From contig NW_021167083.1 of assembly GCF_003711515.1 (NCBI RefSeq), positions 133,019 through 171,803 on the forward strand: a stretch of DNA of 38,785 bases. Direction: 5' to 3'. Source of the stretch: Sodiomyces alkalinus F11. Its lineage: Eukaryota > Ascomycota > Sordariomycetes > Glomerellales > Plectosphaerellaceae. The position numbers and the translations under genes were made by a program. Positions 11,030 to 22,822 of the stretch are shown here, one piece after another; the first letter of the stretch is position 1, and the number at the start of each line of letters is the position of its first letter. The notes beneath the pieces were generated by a model, which worked only from the letters and a program-made list of their open reading frames with translations, searched no databases and was not told where the DNA came from.

Positions 11030-11050
11030 CGAGTCGACGTCGTCGACTCG
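11030..11050. repeat. perfect 10-bp-arm palindrome, GC-rich
   Basis: CGAGTCGACG (11030-11039), single T, CGTCGACTCG (11041-11050), with no mismatch. It could be a site for a dimeric regulator or a chance palindrome in GTCGAC-rich DNA, since GTCGAC itself recurs twice. Confidence 0.8.
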
Positions 11051-12755
11051 ACGACAGACGCAGAACAAGACCAGCACTGCAATGTCGAGGCCTCTGGATA
11101 CCAAGTCGGCTTGTTGGAGTCTCTCTATCGGTGGCTCAAGCCACTCGAAATAGGCACTTACGAATAGGTTCGGGATGAGTTCGCCTAATGCCAGCCCGGC
11201 CGTACATGACCCGGAGCCATCGAAGGACCAAACTGACGATGCTTCTGCTATGGAACCCCATGTGCTTGCCGTATCTGAGTCCCTTGGTCCCTTCACAGTA
11301 CCCAAAGCCGAGCTGTTGCAGTGATGGACACGGCACGTTGCGCAATAGGGTGATGCGACGCGGAAATTGGTTGAGTCGAGTCATTCCTACGACTGTTGGA
11401 AGAAATCAATGCGCCACTCAAGCTCGTCATGCCGGGAAACGAATCGAATCACTGCTTTACCATGGAAGAGGGGACATGGTCGACAGCATTTGACCAAATA
11501 ACCCTGGTGGCACTTCGCGATGAGTTGATGGGTTGGCCAAGTGAAAGTATGGAGATATATCGTTCTGGTCGCGGGCTCTTGTCCCCCAGATGGAGAGGAG
11601 AAGCCAGGGGATGGTGACATCGGTGATCGTTCTGCTCGATGAAAGCATGCATGAGGTTGCCCTGGCCCATGGTTCTTGCCTTTGCTTGCAGCCGCGAGCG
11701 CAGTACACGGTACGTCCCAGGCCGACACAATGCTTCACAATATAGATCGGAGGATGAGAACGGATAGCTGGCTCATCTCGCGCAAGAGAGAGCGTTTGAC
11801 ATGATATCTAGGCCTCCCAGGGGCGTCGTGGACCGAACTCATGCGCGAGTCGGAACTGGGATGCCCAGCCTCTATTCTGCGGTTGCACGGGGGTTGTCGG
11901 CGAATCTATTGCTTTGGCACCATTCATGAAGGCTGGGGAGCCAAGCTGGTTATCTGAGGAGACGGGCGAAAAGAAATTTATTATTAGCGGCACCGGAGGT
12001 GGGACGTTTAGACTCACTTGGATTCTCGACGTCGAGGAGAAGCACAGGAAGGAGAAAGAACACCGCTATCTGCGGGGTCTCGATGCGAGTCACGTTAGCG
12101 ACAGACAAGAGGGTCTTCAGCCAGGCGGAGACGCTGTTCTTTGTCAATGACATAGATCTCCTGAGACTCAGACTCGAGGGCCTGGTGATGCAAGACCATG
12201 GCACAGCGCCACGACGATCTAGTCACGGATTATGAAGGTCGTGATCATTTTTATCCTTTCGTTCGAATTCGAACACGTGTGAAATCCAAGACATACTCCG
12301 CACGCAGCCCTAGGCACGATGCATTCGTAATGATTAGGATGGATTTCTGGAAGAACTTGGTGCAGGGGCGCCTTGTATACAAGGTGGGTGCCCTTTGCTA
12401 ATGCCCGAGTACGGCGACGGGGTCGGTCTGCTTAATTATTTATTAGCGACATGAATCCGGTGGAATCGGAAGACAAGCGAAGGCCCAACGTGGCAGGTGG
12501 AAAGGTGGAAGGTTCGGATTCAACATAAGAGGGACGGACCATGGCGCTATTCGTAGGAGGCATGATGAAGAGAGATGGCGTGCTGAATTACCCAAGTAAT
12601 AATGCCATGAGGAAAGGGGAGAAGGAGAAGGAGGGCGACGCGATGAGGACCCGCGGCGTCTTCCAGAACGAACGAGGTACAGGTACAAATGAATCACACC
12701 TGCCCCTTTTGCTTTAGTGACAATTCTAGGCTTCCAGAGAAACCAGAGCAACAAG

Positions 12756-12783
12756 CTTATATAAGCAGTTCTTATTGGCCAAT
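12756..12783. promoter_or_regulatory. orphan promoter-like elements: palindromic TATA and CCAAT motifs
   Basis: CTTATATAAG (12756-12765) and ATTGGCCAAT (12774-12783) are both palindromic and only eight bases apart. They lie about 90 bp before the retrotransposon target site. No supportable gene follows on either strand, so this may be a promoter separated from its gene by the insertion, or a chance pairing. Confidence 0.3.
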
Positions 12784-12868
12784 GGGTGTCCCGCAGCCGA
12801 TGTCGGTCTCCAGTATCCGGGGTCCAAACACGAATGGTGTCTCGCCAAAACCATAAGGTCACAACGTC

Positions 12869-12873
12869 CTTCC
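12869..12873 (+). repeat. target-site duplication, left copy (CTTCC)
   Basis: CTTCC directly precedes the 5' LTR and is repeated exactly at 25842-25846 after the 3' LTR. A 5-bp duplication is the normal footprint of copia-type integrase. Confidence 0.93.
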
Positions 12874-13069
12874 TGTCACATTCTATCACGTGAGCCATAG
12901 TATGGTGCTCTTCTATTGGTTAGAGGTGCCCCACTATCCTCGCTTAGAAGGTGGCAGATATATTTAGGACACGTATACCCGCCCCCTTTTTCTTTCTCTT
13001 TTATAGATAATATAATCATATATTTCCTGAATTAACGCTCCCTATAAGTACGCTCCTGTTAATTTAATA
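12874..13069 (+). repeat. 5' LTR of the outer copia element
   Basis: Aligns base for base, without gaps, with 25646-25841. It starts TGTCAC and ends in TA where the 3' copy has CA. About two dozen differences separate the copies, all of them transitions. The outer (left) two-thirds is essentially unmutated here, while the inner third is RIP-mutated. Confidence 0.95.
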
Positions 13070-13082
13070 GTTATAAGCTCGG
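13070..13082 (+). other. primer-binding site of the outer element (initiator tRNA-Met anticodon-arm type)
   Basis: GTTATAAGCTCGG follows the 5' LTR directly. The same motif in nearly identical form (GGTTATAAGCCCGG) lies at the corresponding place of the nested element. Allowing one RIP-type G-to-A change, the shared core reads as the complement of the initiator tRNA-Met anticodon stem-loop (CAU within GGGCTCATAACC). This is the half-tRNA priming known for Drosophila copia and yeast Ty5. Confidence 0.6.
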
Positions 13083-13149
13083 ATAGTAGTAGTAACCAGT
13101 AACTTTCTGCTAATCTATTATCTATGTTTATTTTTATATACTTCTATAG

Positions 13150-16100
13150 TATTATAGAGCCCTTCTACGCTCTCTCTACTAATAATAAGCTCTTATTCGC
13201 TAAACCCTTACTCGACACTATATCGAATAAGCTTAAAATCACGGCTAAAGCGCTCGGTATCCCGCGCCTTAAATCCACGCGGTAATAGGCCGATTAGATC
13301 TTCTATATCCAGTCGATACGTAAGGGATAAAGGTCTAGGCATTACTTAATCCTAGCTAAAAGGATTAGCTAAATAACCGTCCTAAGTATATTATACCTAA
13401 ATCCCTGGATTAACTACGCGAATAATATTCCTAAGGCGAGGGCAACGATACTATTATACCCTTAACGCAGGAGCTTATACGCCTCGCCGAAATTAAGAAT
13501 TCGTAGACTATAGCCTAGAATTAAAAGCTCAGTCGCCTTATTAAGGCGCTCGATAAGACTAATTAACTACTTAAAACCACCGTGGAGACCACTACTTATT
13601 AATAAGCTATCGAAGAGGCTATTAAAAAATATCCTGGCTATAATAAGGAAAAATAAAATAGACACTTTACGTTACGCCACGTAATAAAAGAACTTAAGAG
13701 TAGCTTCGCTCTAAGTAGTATTCACACGAAGGAAAAGGTAAGATAAGTATACGTAAAGTATCTATAAGACGCTCGTCGAGCTCATACTAAAATAGCTATA
13801 TAGTATATAGAGTAGAATACCCTTATTAGATGCGTACGTTAGTAAAAGGTAGTTAAGATTAAAGGACTTATTACTATTCGGAACTTCCTTATAGTAGTTA
13901 GATAGAAGTTTACGCTTATTTAGGCATAAACTAAGCTTTAGGAGCTAATAATAAAAAAGGTCCGCGGCGATAAGATTTCCGATCTTCGAATATACGGCCG
14001 TGAGTTTAACGCTATTATAAGCGCTTTAACTATAAACGGCACGCGCTATAGCGTTTACGCGACCTTAAGAGACCGCTTAGATAATAACGAAGGCGGAAAG
14101 AAGCCTAAGAAGAAAAGCACTAATTACCCCTATTAACACGAATATATATAGAAGCCAGAGCACTATAATAAGCTAGAGTACGCTCTAACCGGAAAATATA
14201 AGCAGAGATCTAATACCTACATTAATAATAAGTAGTATAAGGAGATACGGAAGGAGATTAAGCTCCTGAAGTGGAAAAACTTACGCGAAAAACTATCGAA
14301 AAAGGGATAAGAAAGCTTAGAGAGCGGTAGTAGTAAGGGAGATAGGTATCCTAAGAAGGTTATTATAACTATCCTAGATCCCGCCCTTATCTACACTATA
14401 GAAAAGGTCCGTAGGATCTATACCGCGCTCCGACCAGGCCCTTACCCGCTCTTATAGAGTACTCTTCTTAATAATTACGGCGTAACTTACCTTATTAACT
14501 TAATCGACCTGTTTATTCTAGGTTTCTTTATTTCTATAAAGGGATCTATCGAATCCGGTATAACCGACTTTCCGATTATTAGTAAAGGTAAACGGCTTCT
14601 TAAGAGAATCCTTAATAAACCTTTAAATACTCCGAAAGCTAACTTAGAGCTTAACGATATAATCGTCGTGGAGGGATTTCACACGAATATTATATCGGAA
14701 GCTCTATTATATAAGGTTAGGATCTAGTATTCGGGTTATAACTACTCGTTACGCTTTAAAACGGCGGAGAAGAGCGTAGTCTTATTAAAGCTACTTCGAC
14801 GCTTTAATATAACTATCCTTTAGTATAAGCTAATTTTATATTCTTCTTTTTATTCGTTATTCTAACCGATACTACGTGGTATTATTCCGATTAACTACGA
14901 TTATTAGTATATACTTATTATAGTAGTCGATCGACTAACTAAAGCTCACCGATATTACCGACCTTCCCATAACCCTCCTTATTTATAAGTCGACGAAGAA
15001 TATCTATAGTATTTAAGAGCAGGCTATCTTAGACTAAACGCTCTACGAGTATTAGTTCGTAACGCCAGGAACGTATTAATTAAGGGAACTAAGCGAATAG
15101 ACTATAAGATATACTCTAGAACCTAGGCACGTTAAGTTATATCTCGATATATATTAGAACACCGCTCCCCACGACTATTTTAGCGTATTTATTAGGATCT
15201 TTAAGAGCTATCTAAGAGCTATAACGGTATACGATATCTTCTTATAATAAAGGACGAATACAGCGGCTAGATCTACGTGCTGCCTTTAGCTTCGAAAAAT
15301 AGCGTTACGGTTTATAACGCGCTATAAGCCTTCGAATAATAGGTTAATCGGCAGTTTATATTATATATCTATAAGATACGCAGTAATAATAAGCCCTTAA
15401 TTGTTAATTTAGTAGGGGATTTAATAACCCAGCTATAGGCGAGTAGTTAAGGGATCGATATAGAAATTACACCGCCTTATACCTATAAACCGAATAGAGG
15501 CAGCGAAAGAGCCGGTTAACTAATTATTATAAAGTCTAACGCTATACTTAACGGAGCAGGAATTCTACTAGATAAATAGCTAGAGAGTACTAGATCGGTA
15601 GCGTTATTATATAATATAAGTCCCTTATAACGATACGGATAGCAATCCCTAGTAGAAATCCTCGATTTATAGTTTAGAAAGAATATGCCGATTCTAATAA
15701 GAGAGTATATAGCCGACCTACGCCCTGATTAGAGTGGTATTTATGCCTACGGCTACCGCGCCTATCTAATAGCGAGGGATAGGGAGGCTAGAAGGAATAG
15801 GAAACTATATAAGATTTAACTAAAAGAATATATTAGGTATCTTATAGGTTACGTTACCTATAATATTTACCGAGTATAGATTCTATAGCTTTAGAGGGTT
15901 ATTATAACGCGTAATATATAGTTTAATAAGTAGCTATTTTATAAACTATAGCTCGAAGAAGCAGAATAGATCCCGGAGCCCGAGGCGAGGAACTAGCTTA
16001 TAACTTATGAAATATAAGAAGATAAAGATAACGACTTTATCCTATAGGCCTACCCTCCGGGTGGATTAATTAATAACGCACCTTCTAGAGAATAAGTATA

Positions 16101-17571
16101 GTCCACGGGTTCGAACTCGGGGGTAGGAGTAGTAGAGGCTAAATTAGACGCTTCGTCGCCACTACTAAATACACCCAGTATACCCGAACCGCCCACGACA
16201 GGACTTTAAACCCCACGCGTAATACCTAATCCTTAGAGCAGGAATCTTTGGGTTATAAGCATAAAGCCGTAGTCTTCGGAGGAACTCTTAATTAATAATT
16301 CTTCTGACTAATAAGATAATGGAGCGGCTATATAAGAAGATATCGTAACCGACACGCTAGGATTATATATACTAAAGCTTAATACGGACACTTTAACGAT
16401 TTTAACTATAGAAAGGAGTACGTAGGCGACGGTATAGAGACTAACTACCCCTAATCCGCACTACGGTACTAGCCGTATTATAGCGTCCGGATCTAGACTA
16501 CCTATCCGACCGACTCCTAAGGTAACCGCCTATTAAAGGAAAAAGAGTATACTAATAAAGGAAGTAACGCGCGCTAGCGTAAGAATCACCGATTACTATA
16601 CTTAAGGAAAGACTATTCGGATTAATCCATGGATATATTAGGCAGAGCCAGATATACCTTTAACTTATGCCTTTTTCTTATCTAATTAATAAAAAGAGCG
16701 CTAGGACGGGCTAGAAGGGCTTCTAACCTTTAATTTAATAATCCTCGGAGTAGCCAATACTAAAATAAATACCCGTTCGAATACTAAAAAAGAGGCTATA
16801 ACGTTACCGAAGCCCTTAATCGACGGCAGAGTTTATCGCGACTACCTAAAGGCCATACTAAAGCATTAGCGGGAGCTTACTAACCACCCGATACGTAAAC
16901 GGTTTAAGGAAGCCGCGCAGAAAGAGGTAAATAAGCTATTTAAGAAGCGTATATAAAGGGAAATTAAGCGCTTAGAGGCGAAGTTAAAGCGTCTTCCGTT
17001 AAAGTGGGTTTTTACCTATAAGTTCGACTAAGACGGATATCTCGAATAATATAAGGCACGATTATATATTCGAGGAGACTTATAGAAAAGCTTAATAATA
17101 AAGGGAACCTACGTAGTAACGCTCGCTACACGATCTTTTCGTATTATTATAGCCCTAGCTACTTAGTTTAATCTAGAGATTAAGTAATTTGATATCGTTA
17201 ACGTCTTCGTTAACGCCTAAAGGAGTAAAACAGGAACGCCCGTTATATACGAACTTCCCGATAGATTTAAGTAGCCCGATAAGTGCTTAGAGCTCGATAA
17301 AGCACTATATAAACTACGCGACTCGCCTGACTATAGTTCTAGACCTTCGCGGCTACCCTAATAGACTTAGGGATAGAGGTAAGTAAGGAAGAACCGTGCC
17401 TATTCTATACTAAGGCTTAAAACGATTCGTTATCTTCTTTATAAACGATATTCTTATATTATTTTATAGAGATAGTACTATAAATAGCCTTAGAATTATC
17501 GAAGGGATTAAAGTAAGGTTTAAGGTATCGGAAAAGGGGGAAGCCGATTAGTTTTTAGGTATTAAGAATTT
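13150..17571 (+). pseudogene. decayed gag-protease-integrase-reverse transcriptase of the outer copia element
   Basis: Read through stops, the plus strand shows copia order. Gag-like sequence runs from about 13150 to 14300. Protease is at about 14460-14830 (a LLNNYGVTYLINLIDLFI stretch in place of the aspartate-containing active site, then VVEGFH and YSGYNYSLRF). Integrase core and C-terminus are at about 15200-15750 (GIDIEITPPYT region). Reverse transcriptase is at about 16980-17560 (PLKWVFTYKFD, YKARLYIRGDL, IKQFDIVNVFVNA, ELDKALYKLRDSP). The reading stops abruptly at ADWFLGI-type sequence where the nested element begins at 17572, and resumes at 23284. Many in-frame TAA/TAG codons and substitutions such as D-to-N make it nonfunctional. 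Boundaries between domains are approximate because no frame stays open. Confidence 0.9.
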
Positions 17572-17777
17572 TGAAGATATCTGACGATAACGGATAAAGG
17601 GAAGGGACGAAAGTCACGAAAAGCAGTGGAAAAATAAGAAGGTAATAATGGGATTGTAAGGTAGGATCTCTGCGCGCGTATTGTCTCTTCTTCGGATCGA
17701 AAAAGGGATTTTAATCAAGGATCAAGGATTCCGAATAAAGAACAAAGAAAGGAAGAACCGAACCGAGGGAACGGGTT
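17572..17777 (-). repeat. left (3') LTR of the nested element, truncated by the assembly gap
   Basis: Matches 22840-23045 with about four differences (three G/A, one G/T). It starts TGAAGATATC on the plus strand. The rest of the LTR, about 220 bp by comparison with the right copy, should lie in the run of N. Confidence 0.93.
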
Positions 17778-18617
17778 NNNNNNNNNNNNNNNNNNNNNNN
17801 NNNNNNNNNNNNNNNNNNNNNNNNNNNNNNNNNNNNNNNNNNNNNNNNNNNNNNNNNNNNNNNNNNNNNNNNNNNNNNNNNNNNNNNNNNNNNNNNNNNN
17901 NNNNNNNNNNNNNNNNNNNNNNNNNNNNNNNNNNNNNNNNNNNNNNNNNNNNNNNNNNNNNNNNNNNNNNNNNNNNNNNNNNNNNNNNNNNNNNNNNNNN
18001 NNNNNNNNNNNNNNNNNNNNNNNNNNNNNNNNNNNNNNNNNNNNNNNNNNNNNNNNNNNNNNNNNNNNNNNNNNNNNNNNNNNNNNNNNNNNNNNNNNNN
18101 NNNNNNNNNNNNNNNNNNNNNNNNNNNNNNNNNNNNNNNNNNNNNNNNNNNNNNNNNNNNNNNNNNNNNNNNNNNNNNNNNNNNNNNNNNNNNNNNNNNN
18201 NNNNNNNNNNNNNNNNNNNNNNNNNNNNNNNNNNNNNNNNNNNNNNNNNNNNNNNNNNNNNNNNNNNNNNNNNNNNNNNNNNNNNNNNNNNNNNNNNNNN
18301 NNNNNNNNNNNNNNNNNNNNNNNNNNNNNNNNNNNNNNNNNNNNNNNNNNNNNNNNNNNNNNNNNNNNNNNNNNNNNNNNNNNNNNNNNNNNNNNNNNNN
18401 NNNNNNNNNNNNNNNNNNNNNNNNNNNNNNNNNNNNNNNNNNNNNNNNNNNNNNNNNNNNNNNNNNNNNNNNNNNNNNNNNNNNNNNNNNNNNNNNNNNN
18501 NNNNNNNNNNNNNNNNNNNNNNNNNNNNNNNNNNNNNNNNNNNNNNNNNNNNNNNNNNNNNNNNNNNNNNNNNNNNNNNNNNNNNNNNNNNNNNNNNNNN
18601 NNNNNNNNNNNNNNNNN
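17778..18617. other. assembly gap (840 N)
   Basis: Unresolved bases inside the nested retrotransposon, beginning part-way through its left LTR. They should hold the remainder of that LTR and the C-terminal end of RNase H. The length may be an estimate. Confidence 0.98.
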
Positions 18618-21300
18618 AGTAGAAGTCCAGCTTATTAAATTATTTACACCTATACAGTAGATATAGCCTGACGTAGAAGTCCTGTCTTCGATTATATCTG
18701 AAAAACTAGCGTCAGAATAACCGTATATATTAAGGTCTTTTTTATTAGAACAGTTATATAAAAGCCCGATATTAGGAAAAGTATTTATATAGGCCCAGAC
18801 TCGATTTAACGCTATAGTATACTCTGAAGACGGATTACTCATATATCGAGCACACTTATTAACAGCGTAGGTTATATCTAGTCTTAAGTGTAGTGCTAAA
18901 TATAATAAAGCACCGATTTCTTATTAGTATATTTTAATATCGGCTTTTAACGCCTGTTCTTGATTTGGTATAAGGACCTTTTTATTTATATAGGGGGTAT
19001 CAACGCGTTTAAGACTTCGTTTATTATACTTATTGAGGATCTTATTCGTATAAGGCAACTGATTTATAGAAAGGGTCTTATTTGATTTATTTATAGTAAT
19101 TTCGTGGCCTAAAAAGGTATGAAGTTCACCTAGTTTTTTAAAGTGAAATCTTCTTCGACATTTCAGTAAATAAATACTATATCGTTATAGTAGAAGGGCT
19201 TAGTATTACTATATTGTCTACATGGCATAGTAGTATAGCACGGTCTATTTTATTTTTATAAAAAGTAAATATACCGTTATCGAAATCAGAGACTAGGCAG
19301 CCGATATCGTAGAGTATTTTTACTAGGAAATTATACCAAAGCCTAGGGCTTTGTTTCAAACCATATAAAGCTTTATTTAGTTTACAAACTAATTTATTAT
19401 TATTATTATTATTAGTAGAGCCTTCTTTTTCCTCGAAGCCTGTAGGTTGTATAGTATAAATCTCGGTATCTATATCAGCGTGAACGAAAGCGTTCTTTAC
19501 GTCGAACTATCTAGAATTCCAGCCTAGGGATACGCCTAGTATAAAAGCTAATCTATAGCTCTCAGGTCTGCAGGTGGTAGAAAAGGTTTCTAAATAATCA
19601 ATACCGAGTACTTCATTAAACCCTTATATACACCATCGTGCTTTATATCTTATAGCCTCGCCTTTATTGTTATATTTAATCTTATATACCCAACGGCCTC
19701 CTAAGACGTTTAAGGTATTTTTCTGCTTATTATTATTATTATTATTATTATTAGTATATTAAGGCGTATCTTTTATACTTATTAAATCCCAGGTGTTTCT
19801 ATATTCAAGTTCTGTTATTTTAGCTACCATAGCTTCTATCCACTTATCTTTATCAGAGCAGGTCATGGCCTGTTTATAAGTAGCTAGTTCGTATAAAGAA
19901 TTTACAGTTAAAAGAAAATGGGGATCTTCTTAGAACTGTAGGTTCCCGAGTATAGTATCTTCAGTTATATATAATAAGCGCTTATTATCATCGTACGATA
20001 TATAATCGTTATCTTTTTCCTTCGAAGATTTAGAAGGGATTTAAATTTCTAACCTGGATTTAAGGCCGTTATTAACCGGGTCGGTTATATTATCCTTATT
20101 ATTATGTTCGGCTAGAATAATACCGCCCGCTGCTCGAAGACCCTTTCGTCTTTTATTTTTATCCTTATCCTTATCTTTATCTTCTTCTTCGGTTTGGATA
20201 GACCTAAACGTACGTTTAGTATTATTATAGTACTCGCCGAGTAGATAAGACTCGGGGTCGGAAACCGGTTCTGCCTGCGGTATAATTATATTAGAAGACG
20301 TATTATTATTTATATAGGTTACAGGATTATCTTTATTAATTATAGTATTTAAAGAAGAAGTCAGAAACTGATTTTCTAGAATATAAACGTCACGATACCA
20401 GGTAGTTTTCCTAGATCGAGGATTATATATTATATAGTTATAATCGTTATAACCTACTAAAGCACCCTGAAGTGCTCGTGGATCCAGTTTCTTTGTTTTC
20501 GGGTCGTTAGTTTTATAATATATAACGGAACCCTAAACCCGAATATTATTTATATTAGGTTTACGATTTTCTACTCATTCGTAAGGTGTTTTAAAGCCTA
20601 CTGCTGAATTTGGTATTCTATTATACGTATAAACGGCTGAATAAACCGCATCCCCCCAAAGGTATTTTAGTAGGCCTGAGTGGAAAAGAAAACAACGGAC
20701 TTTTTCTATTATAGTCCTTATAACCCGTTCTATCGAGCCTTAAGTCTCGTGGGTATACAGGGGTTTTATATTATGATTTATTCCGACGAACAGTCTTTTA
20801 AACGAGGCATTCGTGAATTCTTTCCCGCCGTCAGTATCTACTTCTTTTATTTTTATATTATATTTATTATTTTCAACGGGAATCTTCCACTCTTTTATTA
20901 CGTTTATAACAGTTATTTCTGATTTATCTACAAGCAGTTTTGCCTATAGATACCGTGTGGACCGGTCTATTATAAAAAGAATCCAACGCTTTCTATTATA
21001 CGTTATAGGGTCGATAGGCCCGTATAGATCTATATAAACCTTTTTAAGGTAGAAAAAATCCTTATATTTATTAATACATTCTTTATTTATAAGCGTGGCT
21101 GACTTACTTTTTCTACAGGCTTCATAGCTCTGTATTTCTTATATATCTTCTTTAGATATATTTATAGTATCCTTATTTATATATTATAAAACAGTGGAGT
21201 TAATATAATCTATCCTGCAGTGCTATAGCGTTATATTCTCTTTGTTATTTATTATTTACCGACGGTTATTTCGGTCTCTTTATTCTATTCTTTATTCTAC
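18618..21300 (-). pseudogene. nested copia integrase-reverse transcriptase-RNase H, decayed
   Basis: Reading the minus strand from high to low coordinates, the integrase zinc motif (SYEACRKSKSA) and core lie at about 21200-20690, with VYIDLYGPIDP, DGGKEF and GSIERV carrying D-D-E positions. Reverse transcriptase is at about 19760-19170 (GGRWVYKIKYNNKGE, FDVKNAFVHADID, ALYGLKQSPRLWY). The metal-binding box reads HVDN at 19213-19224 instead of the family's YVDD. RNase H follows at 18842-18618 (YSDASF, TSTSGYIYCIG). Several in-frame stops are present. Two AAT microsatellites (about 19394-19410 and 19727-19753) add asparagine runs to the reverse transcriptase. It is inactive as it stands, though much less damaged than the outer element. 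Confidence 0.92.
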
Positions 21301-22822
21301 CGGTTATTCTTTTCTTTGTTCTACGACCTGTGACCCTAAAGAGTGGGTCTTTAAGTGGGTATTTTCAGAGACCGTGTTCTTTATGCCTGACTGTTCCTTT
21401 GTTCCTAGAATCTGTTTCTTTATTCCTTTTCTTTTATCTAAAATAGTCTTCTTTATTCCTATTATATTTATAGCACTATGGGGCTTTAAGGACCATAACG
21501 ACGACCCTATTACCCCCCCGTACATTAGGGCCCGTGCCGAAGCCTAGTAGAGGCCGTTATGTAAAACAGCTCTAGTATAGACGTCGGTGGTTTTATTTTG
21601 GTTATTTTGGAATAGAATAAGCTGGTTATTTCTTGTGAGGCCGTAGATTTTCTTCTTATCTAGGACGGGAAGGCTAATGATATTTATAATTAATTCGGGA
21701 ATATATAAACAGTTCTAAAGTAGTATTATTCTTTCTGAATCCCTGAATTTAATATAACAGTTACTAGTACCTGTTATTTTTATTATATTTACATCACCCT
21801 AACTAGTAGTACTTCCAATAGTTTTATATGTAGAAAAGAGTGATTTATTTACTATAACGTGTGCTCTAGCACCACTATCAATACAAAATTTCAAATCTAA
21901 TTTAATTAAACTATCTAAAATCCTGTTAATCTTTTCTACTACCCGTCCTATATTTATATGAGTATTTTAAGGGGTTATATTTATTTAGGGAATATCCTTG
22001 AGTTTAGCCTGCGCGGGCATCTTCAGAGCTCCTGAACAGTATTTATTTTATTTATTTTGGATAAGAACTAACGAAGTTATACTATAAATAAGGAAAAATA
22101 AGTCCTTTTCTTTATCGTTTTCTTTATTCTAAGCATAGACGTGGTCACCACAGTAATACCTTTATTCGTGCGGGTCCAAAGTAGAACCGGTATACAGTTC
22201 TTTATTCTGAAAGAGGAAAAACAGCTTCGTAGATAAAGAAAACGATACCCGTACATACCGATAACAGAATTCCTTTATTTCCAAAGACAATATTCCTTTA
22301 TTCCGGCGGATCCAAAGTGGGGCCGGTTGAATTACTTTATTCGCGAGGATCCTGAAGTGGGTCTTCGCAGAGCGAGGGTATTCACGGCTGTATAGAAAAC
22401 ACGATATTTATATAGGATTCCACGGTCGGAAAACACACAGGTATAAAAATCTTAGGTAGAACCAAAGACTTATAGGCAATAAAGAATATTCTAGTATTAA
22501 TAACTAGAACAGCCCTCGTAGTATAGTGGTTATAGTATCCGTACGTAAAGAACAGTACACCTGTTCAATTCACGCAATCGTAGGCTTTTATGATTCTTCT
22601 GTAGATTTTATAGATTTATAAGCGTACGACTAAGCCGACCGACCAATCGAACCGTAGGATCGTAGATATAGGTATATAGGCAGGTAGGTAGTGTCGGTAG
22701 TATATGAAGAGGAATGTCGGATAGGAATAGGGACTGTTGTTTGGAATCGGGGGATTCTCTTTTTGGCTTGCGACCGTAGGCAATTAAGGAATGCGTTGTT
22801 TCGAGACTTCAGTCGAGCTTTT
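21301..22822 (-). other. leader/gag region of the nested copia element with imperfect short repeats
   Basis: Lies between the primer-binding site and the integrase of the nested element, so gag and leader are expected here. No complete gag frame is open. A motif of the type CTTTATTC..GGATCC..AAGTGGG recurs several times (near 21320-21360, 22160-22200, 22285-22320 and 22335-22375). A tRNA-like stretch at 22513-22584 is listed separately. Confidence 0.6.
22513..22584 (+). other. degenerate tRNA-like sequence (tRNA-Asp-like 5' half)
   Basis: CCCTCGTAGTATAGTGGTTA resembles the 5' half of fungal tRNA-Asp and contains an A-box-like TAGTATAGTGG; about 40 bp on, TGTTCAATTCA resembles a B box. The acceptor and T stems do not pair well, so this is not a functional tRNA. 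It may be a captured or mutated tRNA, or a tRNA-derived SINE head, inside the nested element and on the opposite strand to it. Confidence 0.35.

Larger units (their letters stand above)
10394..12868. other. intergenic stretch, no supportable gene
   Basis: Only short frames occur. The best candidate, about 10994-11340 on the minus strand, is open for roughly 110 codons but matches no domain and has no convincing partner exons. The segment ends at the target site of the outer retrotransposon. It holds a GC-rich palindrome at 11030-11050 and an orphan TATA/CCAAT pair near 12760-12783. Confidence 0.55.

Noticed and set aside
10994..11340. Minus-strand frame of about 110 codons ending at 10994
   Set aside because: It reads smoothly but has no domain, clear start or partner exons, and contains the 11030-11050 palindrome. 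Not enough to call a gene.
12443..12898. 151-codon minus-strand frame crossing the left end of the 5' LTR
   Set aside because: It runs across the transposon boundary into unrelated DNA and shows no domain.
17681..18842. Two long reading frames (about 313 and 375 codons) spanning the run of N
   Set aside because: They are open only because unknown bases cannot contain stops. Only the 18618-18842 minus-strand part is real, as copia RNase H.
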